Numbered from the stretch's first letter, positions 17,605 to 26,423 are shown. The stretch is 64,000 bases of DNA from Rheinheimera sp. 4Y26 (GCF_025245835.1 NZ_JAOBWS010000001.1:372001-436000), one strand, 5' to 3'. The notes: a model not told the origin generated them from the sequence alone. A program made the numbers and translations.

Positions 17605-18306
17605 TTAAGGCGCCGGTTCTTCCCACAATAAGTTATCAAAATTGGTGGCCAGCAATACCAGGCTGGCTGTTGCCAGCAAATCCTGTTCAGCCGCGTCGCC
17701 TTGTTGCCATAACAGCACCCGGCCTTCGTTGATTTTTTCCACCGACCACCAGAGTTGCTGCTGTTTTTTTAAGTGAAAGCCAAGCGGCACTGCACTGCTG
17801 AACAAACCGCCCTGCCGCTGATGTACTGAGCTGATGTCGTACACCTGGTTACCGCTTATCAGCTGGCCTTGTAGCCGGTTCAGATGATCCTGGCGCAGTG
17901 ACAGCTCGCCTTGCTGCGTACCGGAAAAGGTGCAGGATAATACCGGTAAATTGCCAAAGGCCGGGTCTACAGCCAGCGTGTCTTTGCTGGCGCTCAGCAA
18001 CAGGCCACTGCAGTGTGCTTCGCTGCCGGTGTTGGTGCTGATGGTTTTACCATGGTAAGTGCCGCCAATGCCAATTTTGCCAAAGTTCAGCCCGGCATCA
18101 AGCCGGCCTTTATCCTGCAGTTGGGTGCTGTGCCAGCGGCCAAATTGCAGCGGTTTATCCCAGGCAAAAGGATTGGCGCCACTGACCTTATATTCAACAG
18201 CTGTTGCTGCCGACTCTGGCAGCGCCATTTTTGCGGTTGATACACAAGCGGTCAGTGTCAGCACAGCGGGCCATAAACACCAGGTAAAGCGGGTAGACAT
18301 TCTCAT
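17605..18306 (-). CDS. Putative lipoprotein of unknown function
   Basis: About 233 residues. The N-terminus carries a type II signal with lipobox LTAC (Cys near residue 21), so it is predicted to be lipid-anchored. The mature part is rich in Gly, Ser and Leu, with two further cysteines (in AHCSG and LSCTF) that could form a disulfide. No family was recognised. GGAGG at 18314-18318 favours ATG 18306 (spacing 7). ATG 18309 and TTG 18312 in the same frame are alternatives. Confidence 0.7.
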   Translation of the reverse strand: MRMSTRFTWCLWPAVLTLTACVSTAKMALPESAATAVEYKVSGANPFAWDKPLQFGRWHSTQLQDKGRLDAGLNFGKIGIGGTYHGKTISTNTGSEAHCSGLLLSASKDTLAVDPAFGNLPVLSCTFSGTQQGELSLRQDHLNRLQGQLISGNQVYDISSVHQRQGGLFSSAVPLGFHLKKQQQLWWSVEKINEGRVLLWQQGDAAEQDLLATASLVLLATNFDNLLWEEPAP

Positions 18307-18479
18307 CATCAATCCTCCGGGGACACTGTGACAGCCTGCTGGCTGGATGCCTGGTCATAGTAAAAAAGTGCCGCTGGCGTGTTCTGTAATTCTTTGTCAG
18401 CAGATGTTGTTTATTGTGTGCAAGTGCGTTGATTTGCCATCAGCGTTGCTCAGCTGGCCACAGCTTGATTTAGGGGGAA

Positions 18480-18514
18480 AAAACACAGCGGCAGCGCACA
18501 GGCCGCTGTGTTTT
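18480..18514. terminator. Bidirectional terminator downstream of the PhnD-like gene
   Basis: AAAACACAGCGGC pairs perfectly with GCCGCTGTGTTTT around a 9-base loop. Read leftwards it follows the PhnD-like gene and ends in a T-run. Confidence 0.75.
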
Positions 18515-18567
18515 GTCAGAAGCCGCAGTGTGAAAAGCCGCTGTGTGATCAGCTGTGACGCTGGTTT

Positions 18568-19467
18568 TTAGTGGGCTGAGCCGGTGCTGAGCAGGCCGCG
18601 CAGTGGCTGATAAAGCGTTTCATCCACAGGCGCAAGTATGGTGCTCTGGCCAAATTCCGCCCAGCCCTGTTGCAGGCCCTGCAATACTGCTGCGGCTTGT
18701 GGCGACTTGCTAAGTTGTTGACTGAGCTGGTTACAAGGCAAAGTTTGACTGTTACAAAGCAAAGCGCCAAAAGGCAATTCGGCGGAGCGCCAAATTTCGC
18801 TGACGCCTGCTGGCAGCTGTGCCGGTAAGGTTGCGGTGGCTACTATGCCAAGGCCTTGCCCGCTTGTGGCCAGCGCAGGTAGCACCGCCTGATGACTGCC
18901 CACATAATCAAAGGTCAGCGTTGAAAACTGCCCGGCCAGCTGCTGTTTCAGCGCTGCAGTGCCAATAAGTCCGCCGGACGCTGAATCAGGCCAGACCGCA
19001 AATACGGTCAGTGGCCGGCCTTGTTGTAACAACAGTTTCAGCTGCTGAAAATCTGTTACATTTTTGCCAAGCACACTGGAGGTATACACAGCTTGTTGCT
19101 GCGTCTGCTGACCAGCAGGCACCAGAAAATTCAGCATGGTTTTATTCTGCTGCTGAATTTGCAGATAGGCCACCAGATTGGGCACCACCAGATCGGCTTT
19201 GCCCTGCACCGCCAGCTTGACCAGTTCCTCCGGTTTGTTGGCCACTATTACTGTCACCTGCTGCTGTTGCTGAGCAGCCAGCCAATTGGCTAAAGGAGTC
19301 ACAGCCGCCTGCCGGTTGATATCAGGGTAGGCATAAGTGGCCACCACCAGCGGTTTGCTGTGGCCCTGCAGGCTGAAAAAAGCGCAGCACAGTAGCAGCG
19401 GCCACAATATACAACGCAGCGGTTGCAGCAACAGGGCAAAACATAAAGACATCAGTGGCAATGGCAT
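18568..19467 (-). CDS. PhnD-like periplasmic binding protein, solitary
   Basis: 299 residues from ATG 19467. The N-terminal hydrophobic stretch (CILWPLLLCCAFFSLQG) is a signal peptide. The mature part has the phosphate/phosphonate-binding PhnD pattern: VVATYAYPDINRQAAVTPLANWL, a NKPEELVKLAVQGKADLVVPN segment, then FAVWPDSASGG and YVGSHQAVLPAL. No transporter genes are adjacent. The frame could start at 19680, but that would invade the upstream chemotaxis gene, which ends at 19610, and lacks a ribosome site. It is downstream of, and in line with, that transducer gene, so a sensory partnership is possible. Confidence 0.75.
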   Translation of the reverse strand: MPLPLMSLCFALLLQPLRCILWPLLLCCAFFSLQGHSKPLVVATYAYPDINRQAAVTPLANWLAAQQQQQVTVIVANKPEELVKLAVQGKADLVVPNLVAYLQIQQQNKTMLNFLVPAGQQTQQQAVYTSSVLGKNVTDFQQLKLLLQQGRPLTVFAVWPDSASGGLIGTAALKQQLAGQFSTLTFDYVGSHQAVLPALATSGQGLGIVATATLPAQLPAGVSEIWRSAELPFGALLCNSQTLPCNQLSQQLSKSPQAAAVLQGLQQGWAEFGQSTILAPVDETLYQPLRGLLSTGSAH

Positions 19468-19609
19468 AAAAAACCTGTGCGGATTGAAGGGAAGCCGGCA
19501 GCTTAGCGTTTTGCCATCTTGTGCGTCCAGTGCTGGCAGTGTGGCTGCACTGTGGTGGTAGCAGAACGCTAGCCCCAGGCTGTTACTGCTCTGGGGCGCA
19601 GCCAAGAGG

Positions 19610-20935
19610 TTATTTGATCCGATTGGCAAATTTTGATACCGAATCAACCACTTGTTGTGCTGCCAGCTGAATATCGTCAATCACCAGCCGCGCCTGACCA
19701 ATCAGCGCATTTACATCTCTGGCTTGCTGCTGGCTCTGTTCTATCATTTGCACCGCACTGGACGACAGCTGTTGGTTACGGTTTACCACATCAACAATCT
19801 CCACAGTAGCCGCGCTGGTGCGCGATGCCAGCTGCCGCACTTCGTCCGCCACGACGGCAAAACCGCGGCCTTGTTCACCGGCCCGGGCTGCTTCAATGGC
19901 GGCATTGAGCGCCAATAAATTGGTTTGATCGGCAATGCCCTGAATACTCTGGATAATACTCTGCACCAGCTGGCCCTGGCGGGCCAGATCGTTAATATTC
20001 TCCACCGCTTTACTCATCTGGGCTTCAAGCTGCTCCATCACGGCGGCTGTGTTGTGCATCACCTGTTTGCCCTGACGCGAGCTTTCGTCTGTGGCCTGTG
20101 AGGTGGAAAATGCCACCTGGGCGGCGCTGGCCACTTCCCGTTCCTGCAGCACCTGATCGGTAATCACAGTGGCAAACTTCACCACTTTGTAAAATTCACC
20201 ACGGGCATTGGCAATAGGGTTGTAAGACGCTTCCAGCCAGATTTCACGACCGCCGCTGTCGACCCGGCGAAAACGATCCGCGACAAACTGGCCCTGACCT
20301 AACCTTTGCCAGAACTGGCTGTATTCGCTGCTTTGATGAATATCGGCCGGACAAAACATTTTGTGATGTTTACCGGCAATATCGTTCAGCCGGTAGCCCA
20401 TGGCCTGTAAAAACAAGTCGTTAGCGCTCAGTACATGGCCTTGCATATCAAATTCAATGACGGCGGTAGAGCGTTGCATGGCTTTGATCAGCGCATCATG
20501 CTGCTGCGACGTTTCAATGGTGCGGGTGAGGTTATTGGCGTAAATTTCAAAGTGATCCAGCTTACCAGCGCTGGTTTTTACCGGGCAAAGCGCCGCGCGT
20601 AACCAGAATTCCTGCCCCTGCCGGTTGGTAATTTGCCAGGCACCTATCCAGAATTCAGCGTTTCTGAGCGCATTGGCCAGCTTGTTAAAATGTTCGGTTT
20701 GTTGCAAAAAAGACGGCACCAAATCCAGCACTTGCCGGCCAATCAGGTCCGATTCACTCAGTGCACTTTCACTGCAGAAATTCGCATTCACAGCACGGAT
20801 TTTGCCGCCAGCATCCATCGTTAAGCGCATCATTTGTTTACTGACGCTGTCACGAATTTGCTGTTGCATACTGACTTGTTCTTTTAACTGCTGGTTTTCT
20901 TCCCGCAAAGCCTTGAGGCCGAACCAATCAAACAT
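19610..20935 (-). CDS. Soluble PAS-PAS methyl-accepting chemotaxis transducer
   Basis: 441 residues with no membrane segment. Order: a short coiled coil (residues 8-35), two PAS domains (about 40-150 and 165-275, both showing the typical [13 protein letters not shown] and [20 protein letters not shown] strands), then the MCP signalling hairpin. The hairpin tip [20 protein letters not shown] is conserved. It would signal to CheA/CheW from the cytoplasm, in the style of Aer-2/BdlA-like redox or biofilm-dispersal sensors. ATG 20935 has GAGG 7 bases upstream. Whether a PAS domain binds haem or FAD is not readable. Confidence 0.93.
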   Translation of the reverse strand: MFDWFGLKALREENQQLKEQVSMQQQIRDSVSKQMMRLTMDAGGKIRAVNANFCSESALSESDLIGRQVLDLVPSFLQQTEHFNKLANALRNAEFWIGAWQITNRQGQEFWLRAALCPVKTSAGKLDHFEIYANNLTRTIETSQQHDALIKAMQRSTAVIEFDMQGHVLSANDLFLQAMGYRLNDIAGKHHKMFCPADIHQSSEYSQFWQRLGQGQFVADRFRRVDSGGREIWLEASYNPIANARGEFYKVVKFATVITDQVLQEREVASAAQVAFSTSQATDESSRQGKQVMHNTAAVMEQLEAQMSKAVENINDLARQGQLVQSIIQSIQGIADQTNLLALNAAIEAARAGEQGRGFAVVADEVRQLASRTSAATVEIVDVVNRNQQLSSSAVQMIEQSQQQARDVNALIGQARLVIDDIQLAAQQVVDSVSKFANRIK

Positions 20936-21134
20936 AACCAATCCTCTGATTTGAGTGCACTTATCAGTTTGCAAGTACTGCATTGACTCTATACAGCAAA
21001 TATCGATAACTCAAGGTGTTGCCTGATGCGCTTAGGCAGGTAGGGCGCTATCTGCGATTGGCTTTTGTTGTTTTTCTATGGCCTGGGCTTGCCGTACTTG
21101 AGGGGGCGGTTTGATGCCCGTTGTTTTGACTCGC

Positions 21135-21280
21135 TTTTGAGGCGCCGCCTGTTTTGTAAAGCCACGGGGCAGCAATCGGTGTCGTCGGTCACTTCAAATA
21201 GTTGGTGTTTTAAAACCTTAAACTTCCGATTTGTATCGGCTTGGCTTCAAGGGAAAGAAAAGCGCTGGCTTGGGGAATTG
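21135..21280 (+). repeat. Truncated copy (C) of the structured ~270-bp repeat
   Basis: This matches the right half of the two full copies at 23513 and 23834: TTTTGAGGCGCCGCCTG, GCCACGGGGC, the hairpin CCGAT-TTGT-ATCGG and AAGCGCTGGCTTGGGGA. Divergence is higher than between the other copies. It sits in the 620-base gap between the chemotaxis gene and the next unknown gene. The remainder of that gap is A/T-rich near 21340-21420 and shows no gene. Confidence 0.8.
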
Positions 21281-21555
21281 GTTTCTGGTTGGTGCCCGCA
21301 GCGGCTGTTTGCAGGTTAACAAATGAACGAACCTTTCAGACAGTCACTGTGTAAAAACTGGTTTTTCGCCGTATATTGACAGCATGTTTTTGAATATATT
21401 GAGGTTGATTACAACAAAACCAGAAGGCATAGTACTTTTGGCTGTTTAAGCCAAGAGTTTTGAATTGAAGAACTGTGCTTAGCAAAGTGTCGAATGTTGC
21501 CGGTACTGATCAGTTCAATTCAATAAAAAACACAGACGCAGCAATGGAGCAGGGA

Positions 21556-22269
21556 ATGTCGCTTAAGTTATTGATCGGTATGTGTGTATCTGGTGTGTTG
21601 TTGTGGGTGGCGGCAATACAGTTTAAACCGCTGTCAAATAACTGGTTAGTCATTGATGTACCTGAGTTTCAATTGTCTTCTGAGCTGGCAAAACAATTGC
21701 CTGATCAATGTCTGCAAAATACAGAACTGATGCTATTGCAGTTTCAGTTGGACTTTCGCAATTCAAACACCTTACAACAGAGCTTAAGCCAACTTCACGA
21801 TAGGAATCAGGACTATTTCTATCAACCTCTGCTTGATTTTGTGGCCCCAAAATCTATTGCTTTGGATCCGATGACTCTCAGGCCAGGTTTTGGGCAAGAT
21901 GCGGTACTGGTGGATCGAAGAGTTCGACGGATCGAATTTCGTTTTGGCAAGTATCCGGCCAGTACTGCGCTCTCTCTTGTTTACGATGTTACGGTAGACC
22001 CTGCCGGCGAAATTGTAATCACTGAAAATCCTTCAAATCAGCGAAAAACTTCGGTGCCGCCGGTTGCGATCCAAGACCCCGAATCTCAAACAGTATTGGC
22101 TGAAAGTTCCTCGCGTATCACAGACTGTATGGCAGCAGCACTGCCCTTGTTGCGATCTGATTTAAGCTGGCAATTTGTACAAATACCGGGAGAAAAGGAC
22201 TGTGAACTGCGAGGGCAAGCGACAGAACAAGTGCAGATGAAATTTCTGGCAACTTGCCCTTCACTTTGA
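21556..22269 (+). CDS. Single-pass membrane-anchored protein of unknown function
   Basis: 237 residues from ATG 21556, chosen because GGAG lies 6 bases upstream. The frame extends to a GTG at 21475 without a better signal. One N-terminal hydrophobic helix (LLIGMCVSGVLLWVAAI) is followed by a soluble domain with scattered cysteines (in DQCLQN, TDCMAA, KDCELR and ATCPSL). The region from about residue 110 (RVRRIEFRFGKYP, LSLVYDVTVDP) looks like a beta-rich fold. No family recognised. It is close to the repeat elements and may be strain-specific. Confidence 0.65.
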   Translation: MSLKLLIGMCVSGVLLWVAAIQFKPLSNNWLVIDVPEFQLSSELAKQLPDQCLQNTELMLLQFQLDFRNSNTLQQSLSQLHDRNQDYFYQPLLDFVAPKSIALDPMTLRPGFGQDAVLVDRRVRRIEFRFGKYPASTALSLVYDVTVDPAGEIVITENPSNQRKTSVPPVAIQDPESQTVLAESSSRITDCMAAALPLLRSDLSWQFVQIPGEKDCELRGQATEQVQMKFLATCPSL

Positions 22270-22443
22270 TTGTTGATGCTAGCTTAATGCAGATGTTTAC
22301 CTTCAAAAGGTGACTTTGTGTCAACGGCTGACAACGATGATTTCACAGGAAAAGCTGAATTCTTAAAGTTGCCGTTCAGGCGTGAGGAAGATTGGTAGCC
22401 AGGCTTAGTTAAACAAAAACCCGGTAAATATCCGCATAAAAAT

Positions 22444-22472
22444 AATGCCAGTCAGTTTAACGGACTGGCATT
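22444..22472 (-). terminator. Terminator of the PEP-CTERM gene
   Basis: AATGCCAGTC/GACTGGCATT 10-bp stem with a 9-base loop. Read leftwards it is followed by TATTTTTAT. Confidence 0.75.
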
Positions 22473-22513
22473 CTCACAATAATATGGTGTTTTTTTAAAT
22501 GGTATCAATAAGC

Positions 22514-23179
22514 TTATTGCTTTTTGAAGCGGCGTAATCCTAAAGCAACTAAGGTCAAACCGAAGATGGCAAGAGTTGATGGCTCTGGAATATCTTTTTT
22601 CGGGGCGTTATAGGTAAATACTAAACGTTCCCAATCAGTACCTTCGTAGATATTATAGTTACTACCACTTCTCCAGCCGTTATAAACGTGCAATGGAGAT
22701 AAAGCTGAATTTTGGTCCCAAAAACCTGCCGACATAGTCGTATGCCAACTTAAACGGTCTCTTTCATTCAAACCTGCGGTGTCAGCAGTTGTTTGACTGA
22801 TCATGTCACCCAAACCAGCAAAACCCATTGAATAACCGTTGAAATACCACTGTGCGCCATTTGAGGTTCTTGTTGTATTTACCGAGGTATAGGTTGTTAC
22901 ATCAGAGAATAAAGCAGCTGCCAGCGTATCAATTTTGTTTGATGTGCTTAACGCACCAGCCAGCATCACATAACTACCATTACAGGTACTAAACATGTCT
23001 GCAATAGACACACTGCTACCGTAGTTGCTGCGATGGCAAAGTGTCCAACCCCAATCAGCAGTTACCGTAGAGAAATTGATATCATTTTGCACGCCAACAG
23101 GCACCATGCCAGCTTGTGCAACATGACTGAGAGATAACACCAATCCAGCGACTGCTGCTTTTAACATTTTATTTTTCAT
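22514..23179 (-). CDS. PEP-CTERM sorting-domain exported protein
   Basis: 221 residues from ATG 23179 (GGAAA upstream). A signal peptide (AAVAGLVLSLSHVAQA) precedes a Ser/Thr/Asn-rich mature domain containing two cysteines (TLCHRS, STCNGS). The C-terminus is a textbook PEP-CTERM tail: IPEPSTLAIFGLTLVALG then LRRFKKQ, i.e. PEP motif, hydrophobic helix and basic cluster. Such proteins are recognised and processed by an exosortase and are linked to exopolysaccharide-producing bacteria. No exosortase gene is in the window. The role of the mature domain is unknown. Confidence 0.88.
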   Translation of the reverse strand: MKNKMLKAAVAGLVLSLSHVAQAGMVPVGVQNDINFSTVTADWGWTLCHRSNYGSSVSIADMFSTCNGSYVMLAGALSTSNKIDTLAAALFSDVTTYTSVNTTRTSNGAQWYFNGYSMGFAGLGDMISQTTADTAGLNERDRLSWHTTMSAGFWDQNSALSPLHVYNGWRSGSNYNIYEGTDWERLVFTYNAPKKDIPEPSTLAIFGLTLVALGLRRFKKQ

Positions 23180-23512
23180 GATGATTTCCAAAGGATTGAC
23201 GATTTTTACCCATAGGTCGGCATTGAACAGCACTTTTAATGCCAATTTTTAAAATCCTTTAATTTCATGGCGTTATGTGAGGTTGTCAATTTTGTTTACT
23301 ATTATTGTAAAGTAATGTGACAGAAATGATGGCGCCAGATGAATATTTATCCTGAGGATTGGGTTTGAGAATAATTTCCGGGGGAGGGCAGACCTGACCT
23401 CCAGCTTTTACACAGCTGAGGGAGGCTGTGCTGGGTTTTGCTTATTCCAGGAGTACACGGACATAGGTGACACTGTGATTTAACCATATAGTTAACACTC
23501 TGGCCTGTTTTG

Positions 23513-23782
23513 TTGATGCCTGCGGCATGGCGTTTTAAAAGCGGTTTCGCCGCAAGGGCGAGCTACTTTCTTTGCTGACAAAGAAAGTAGCCAAAGAAAT
23601 CACCCCGGTAAGCCTTCGAAAGCCCGCTAAAAATCAAAAGTTTGAGGCGCGCCTGCTTTTTAAAACCACGGGGCGGCGACCGCTAGCGTCGCTTGCCTCA
23701 AACAGTTGGCGTCTTAAAACCTCAAACTTCCGATTTTTATCGGCTTGGCTTAAATGGGAGGAAAAGCGCTGGCTTGGGGATT
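23513..23782 (+). repeat. Structured ~270-bp repeat, copy A
   Basis: About 270 bases, nearly identical to copy B over their right two-thirds. Hairpins seen: GCGG-TTTCG-CCGC (23541-23553); a perfect 12-bp stem with 4-base loop at 23563-23590 (CTACTTTCTTTG/CAAAGAAAGTAG); a long-range GTTTGAGGC/GCCTCAAAC pairing; and CCGAT-TTTT-ATCGG near the right end. Short ORFs inside it are not believed to be genes. It lies in the 1.3-kb gap between the PEP-CTERM gene and the beta-lactamase-fold gene. Confidence 0.85.
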
Positions 23783-23833
23783 ATGGTCATTACTGGTGAC
23801 AGTGTGCCTTAACAGGCGAAGTGTTTGTTTTAT

Positions 23834-24102
23834 TTGATGCCCTGCGGCATGGCGCTAAGCGGAGACTCGCCTCCGCGGGCGAGTCACTTTTTGTATCGAC
23901 AAAAAGTGACGCAAAAAACGACCCCGGTAAGCCGTCGAAAGCCCGCTAAAAATCAAAAGTTTGAGGCGCCGCCTGCTTTTTAAAACCACGGGGCGGCGAC
24001 CGCTAGCGTCACTTGCCTCAAACAGTTGGCGTCTTAAAACCTCAAACTTCCGATTTTTATCGGCTTGGCTTAAGGGGGAGCAAAAGCGTTTGCTTGGGGA
24101 TT
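23834..24102 (+). repeat. Structured ~270-bp repeat, copy B
   Basis: Same orientation as copy A, about 50 bases downstream. The equivalent hairpins are GCGGAG/CTCCGC (23859-23876) and GTCACTTTTTGT/ACAAAAAGTGAC with a 4-base loop (23883-23910). Arm sequences differ from copy A but pairing is kept. The right portion (GACCGCTAGCGTC, CTCAAACTTCCGATTTTTAT, CTTGGGGATT) is almost unchanged. Confidence 0.85.
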
Positions 24103-24519
24103 GGGTTCTGGTTTGTGCCAATTGCTGACATTTCCAATAAAAAAACGGCAATGTCCGCTTTAAGTTAATAGCGGAATATGACGCCGCCGGCACCATGCTT
24201 TATCAGTACAAAGTCCGGGGGCGCTATCCGAACTTAGGCCGCTTTCTGCAAACAGGCGTGATTAGGTTGGGTATAAAGTTGGCATGAACTGGTAACCTAT
24301 TGGAAATCACATCAATATCATGGTGTTAAATTTGTGGGGAAGGTCAGTATGCCAGGGCTCCACAGGGACTTTTTTTAATCTTGATTTAAACCTTTGAGAG
24401 AGAAGTTTTGACTAATCGGTTTTACAGAAAAGATATTAAATGACATGCCATACCTGACTCATCTCGAATCAAAAAATTAGGCGTCATTACTTAAATTACA
24501 AATTACCGAGAAGGGAATC
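24103..24519. other. Gene-free stretch before the beta-lactamase-fold gene
   Basis: About 420 bases with no supported ORF or RNA gene. A short dyad TCCGCT/AGCGGA is at about 24150-24172. The right half (24290-24500) is A/T-rich and presumably carries the promoter of the downstream gene. Confidence 0.4.
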
Positions 24520-26013
24520 ATGATGAAGCGATACTCACTACTTTGCGGCACGATGCTGCTTTGGGGCTTTTACGCGCAAGCTCAATCCGCACTGGAGCCA
24601 GCTTCTGCCGAGACTGCTACAGCTGCGCTTCAAGCACGGATCACCAAAGTCGAGCGGGGGCTCTCTACGCGGATTGTAGTGAGAGGTTCTGCGGATCAGA
24701 AGATGAACCTGACGGATCGCATGGCCTACCATCAGGTTCCCGCAGTGAGCATTGCCCTCATCAATCAAGGTCGGGTCGAATGGGCAAGAGCCTACGGCAT
24801 GGCTGATATCGCCAGCCAGAGGTCTGCGACCACAACCACACTTTTCCAGGCTGGTTCGGTTAGCAAAGCGCTTAGCGCCATGGGGGCCATGCGTCTGGTC
24901 GAGCAAGACAAACTTTCGTTAGACGCAGACGCGAATCGTCAGCTAGTTTCCTGGAAGATCCCCCAAAACGAGTTCACCCGTGATACAGCGATCAGTCTGC
25001 GTATGCTGCTCAATCATAGCGCCGGAACAACTGTGCATGGATTTATGGGGTATACACCGGAGCAGGTTTTACCTGGGTTGGTCGAGGTTCTCAATGGTGT
25101 AACCCCCGCACACTCAGAGCCAGTCCGGGTTGATCTCATGCCAGGAACCACATGGCGCTATTCGGGTGGAGGTTACAGCATCATTCAATTGATGATGACC
25201 GAAGCAAGTAAACAGCCGTTCGATCAATTGATGAAAGTAGAAGTTCTTAAGCCGCTTGAGATGAACCAGAGCACATTCGCTACCTCATTACCCCTCCATT
25301 GGCGTAAACAGGCAGCGACAGGATATGACGCTGCAGGTAAAGCCGTCGCAGGTGGATGGCACATTTATCCGGAATCCGCCGCTGCTGGCTTGTGGAGTAC
25401 GCCCAGCGACCTGGCGAAAGTGATACTTGAGGTCCAAAAGGCTACCGAAGGTGAGTCCTCTAAAGTCCTTTCACGCAATAGTGCTTCGCTTATGCTAAAG
25501 CGTGGTTTGGGTGAGTACGGTTTGGGTTTTTTTGTTGAAGACTTAGGCGACCGAACCAGTTTTAGCCATAGTGGCGGTACTGAAGGATACCGTGCGCAGC
25601 TTTATGGCTACACCCGGTCTGGCCAAGGTGCAGTAATTATGACCAACAGCCAGAACGGTGCGGCGCTCATCGATGAGATCCTATGCAGCATTGCAGCAGA
25701 GTACGGCTGGCCTGAATATCAGGTGTTAGAGAAAGGTTCGATTCAAGGTGATGCAGCTATTAACCGCCAGCTAGCAGGCGACTATCAGTTGCTGGACTTG
25801 CCTGCTCACGTCGTTGCCGAAGGAGAGCGTCTCTACTTCCAGAGCGAATTGTTTGGCGCTAAGCGCATGGAACTTTTCCCTGAATCGAAAACTACATTTT
25901 TCACAACAGCTCAAGACATGACGTTACATTTCGAATCGAGTGATGATGGTGCAATTATCGGCTTCAAACTTGTTCGCGGCATGGGTACGTACCCAGCCAA
26001 AAGGATGCAGTAG
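24520..26013 (+). CDS. Secreted serine hydrolase, beta-lactamase fold
   Basis: 497 residues with a signal peptide (LLCGTMLLWGFYAQAQ). Catalytic motifs of the class C beta-lactamase/esterase EstB-type family: SVSK (S113, K116), YSG (Y214) and HSGG (350-353). YSG rather than YSN is typical of family members that are peptidases or esterases instead of true AmpC. A C-terminal domain of about 110 residues follows. AAGGG precedes two adjacent ATGs (24520, 24523). Codon choice (more GAG, CTC, CTT, CGG, GTC) differs from neighbouring genes, which suggests acquisition from elsewhere (inference). Confidence 0.9.
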   Translation: MMKRYSLLCGTMLLWGFYAQAQSALEPASAETATAALQARITKVERGLSTRIVVRGSADQKMNLTDRMAYHQVPAVSIALINQGRVEWARAYGMADIASQRSATTTTLFQAGSVSKALSAMGAMRLVEQDKLSLDADANRQLVSWKIPQNEFTRDTAISLRMLLNHSAGTTVHGFMGYTPEQVLPGLVEVLNGVTPAHSEPVRVDLMPGTTWRYSGGGYSIIQLMMTEASKQPFDQLMKVEVLKPLEMNQSTFATSLPLHWRKQAATGYDAAGKAVAGGWHIYPESAAAGLWSTPSDLAKVILEVQKATEGESSKVLSRNSASLMLKRGLGEYGLGFFVEDLGDRTSFSHSGGTEGYRAQLYGYTRSGQGAVIMTNSQNGAALIDEILCSIAAEYGWPEYQVLEKGSIQGDAAINRQLAGDYQLLDLPAHVVAEGERLYFQSELFGAKRMELFPESKTTFFTTAQDMTLHFESSDDGAIIGFKLVRGMGTYPAKRMQ

Positions 26014-26387
26014 AGGAATGATTTTGTCTCATTTTCAGTACAACTGCACATTGGCCTGATAATTCATTCGAACAGCAGCAAAGCGGATCTTTCATTTCCA
26101 CAAAAATAAGGCACTGATAGATCCGCTTTTCGCTCCAAGCACCAATTCACCCGCAAAATCAACAATGAACCTGCCGTTCCATTCCGGCATTTCGAGCCCT
26201 CAGCAAACCAAACACGGGAGCTGTGGAGTGAGCATTCAAGTGTGAGCGCGGGAGGCGCGAACGGGCGAACGCAGTAGTTGCCGGTGGTTGGTTACAGTAG
26301 AAAATTAAGTAAAGCAGCTGGGTTACAGCGGAACGTTGCTAAAAAAGAAATCAGGTTACAGCAGAGATTTTCACTGCCTCCAAAAAC
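26014..26387. other. Gene-free region with an inverted repeat and short direct repeats
   Basis: Perfect 11-bp arms AAAGCGGATCT (26080-26090) and AGATCCGCTTT (26119-26129) enclose 28 bases and are followed by a T-rich end, a possible terminator for the hydrolase gene. Three direct copies of GGTTACAG-Y-R-GA at about 26290, 26321 and 26354 stand some 32 bases apart. A GC-rich tract (26235-26280) is unlike the flanks. No gene is supported. Confidence 0.5.
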
Positions 26388-26423
26388 AAAAAAGATAAGA
26401 GCCTTGCGGCTCTTATCTTTTTT
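26388..26423. terminator. Strong bidirectional terminator
   Basis: 16-bp perfect arms AAAAAAGATAAGAGCC/GGCTCTTATCTTTTTT around TTGC. It can terminate the hut operon (reading leftwards) and anything from the left. Confidence 0.92.

Noticed and set aside
19468-19680. N-terminal extension of the PhnD-like protein
   Set aside because: It overlaps the chemotaxis gene, is hydrophilic in front of the signal peptide, and lacks a ribosome site.
23455-23510. Possible insertion-sequence terminus (GGACATAGGTGACA)
   Set aside because: No matching inverted end, no target duplication and no transposase fragment could be identified nearby.
23572-23799. 75-residue frame in repeat copy A
   Set aside because: It lies inside the structured repeat and copy B does not keep the equivalent frame; hairpins, not coding, are conserved.
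23855-24196. 113-residue reverse frame across repeat copy B
   Set aside because: It reads through the repeat and unrelated flank, has no ribosome site and no match to copy A in frame.
26080-26129. Integron attC-like site after the beta-lactamase-fold gene
   Set aside because: The inverted repeat is perfect, but the end boxes expected of attC (GTTRRRY and RYYYAAC) are not present; a terminator is simpler.
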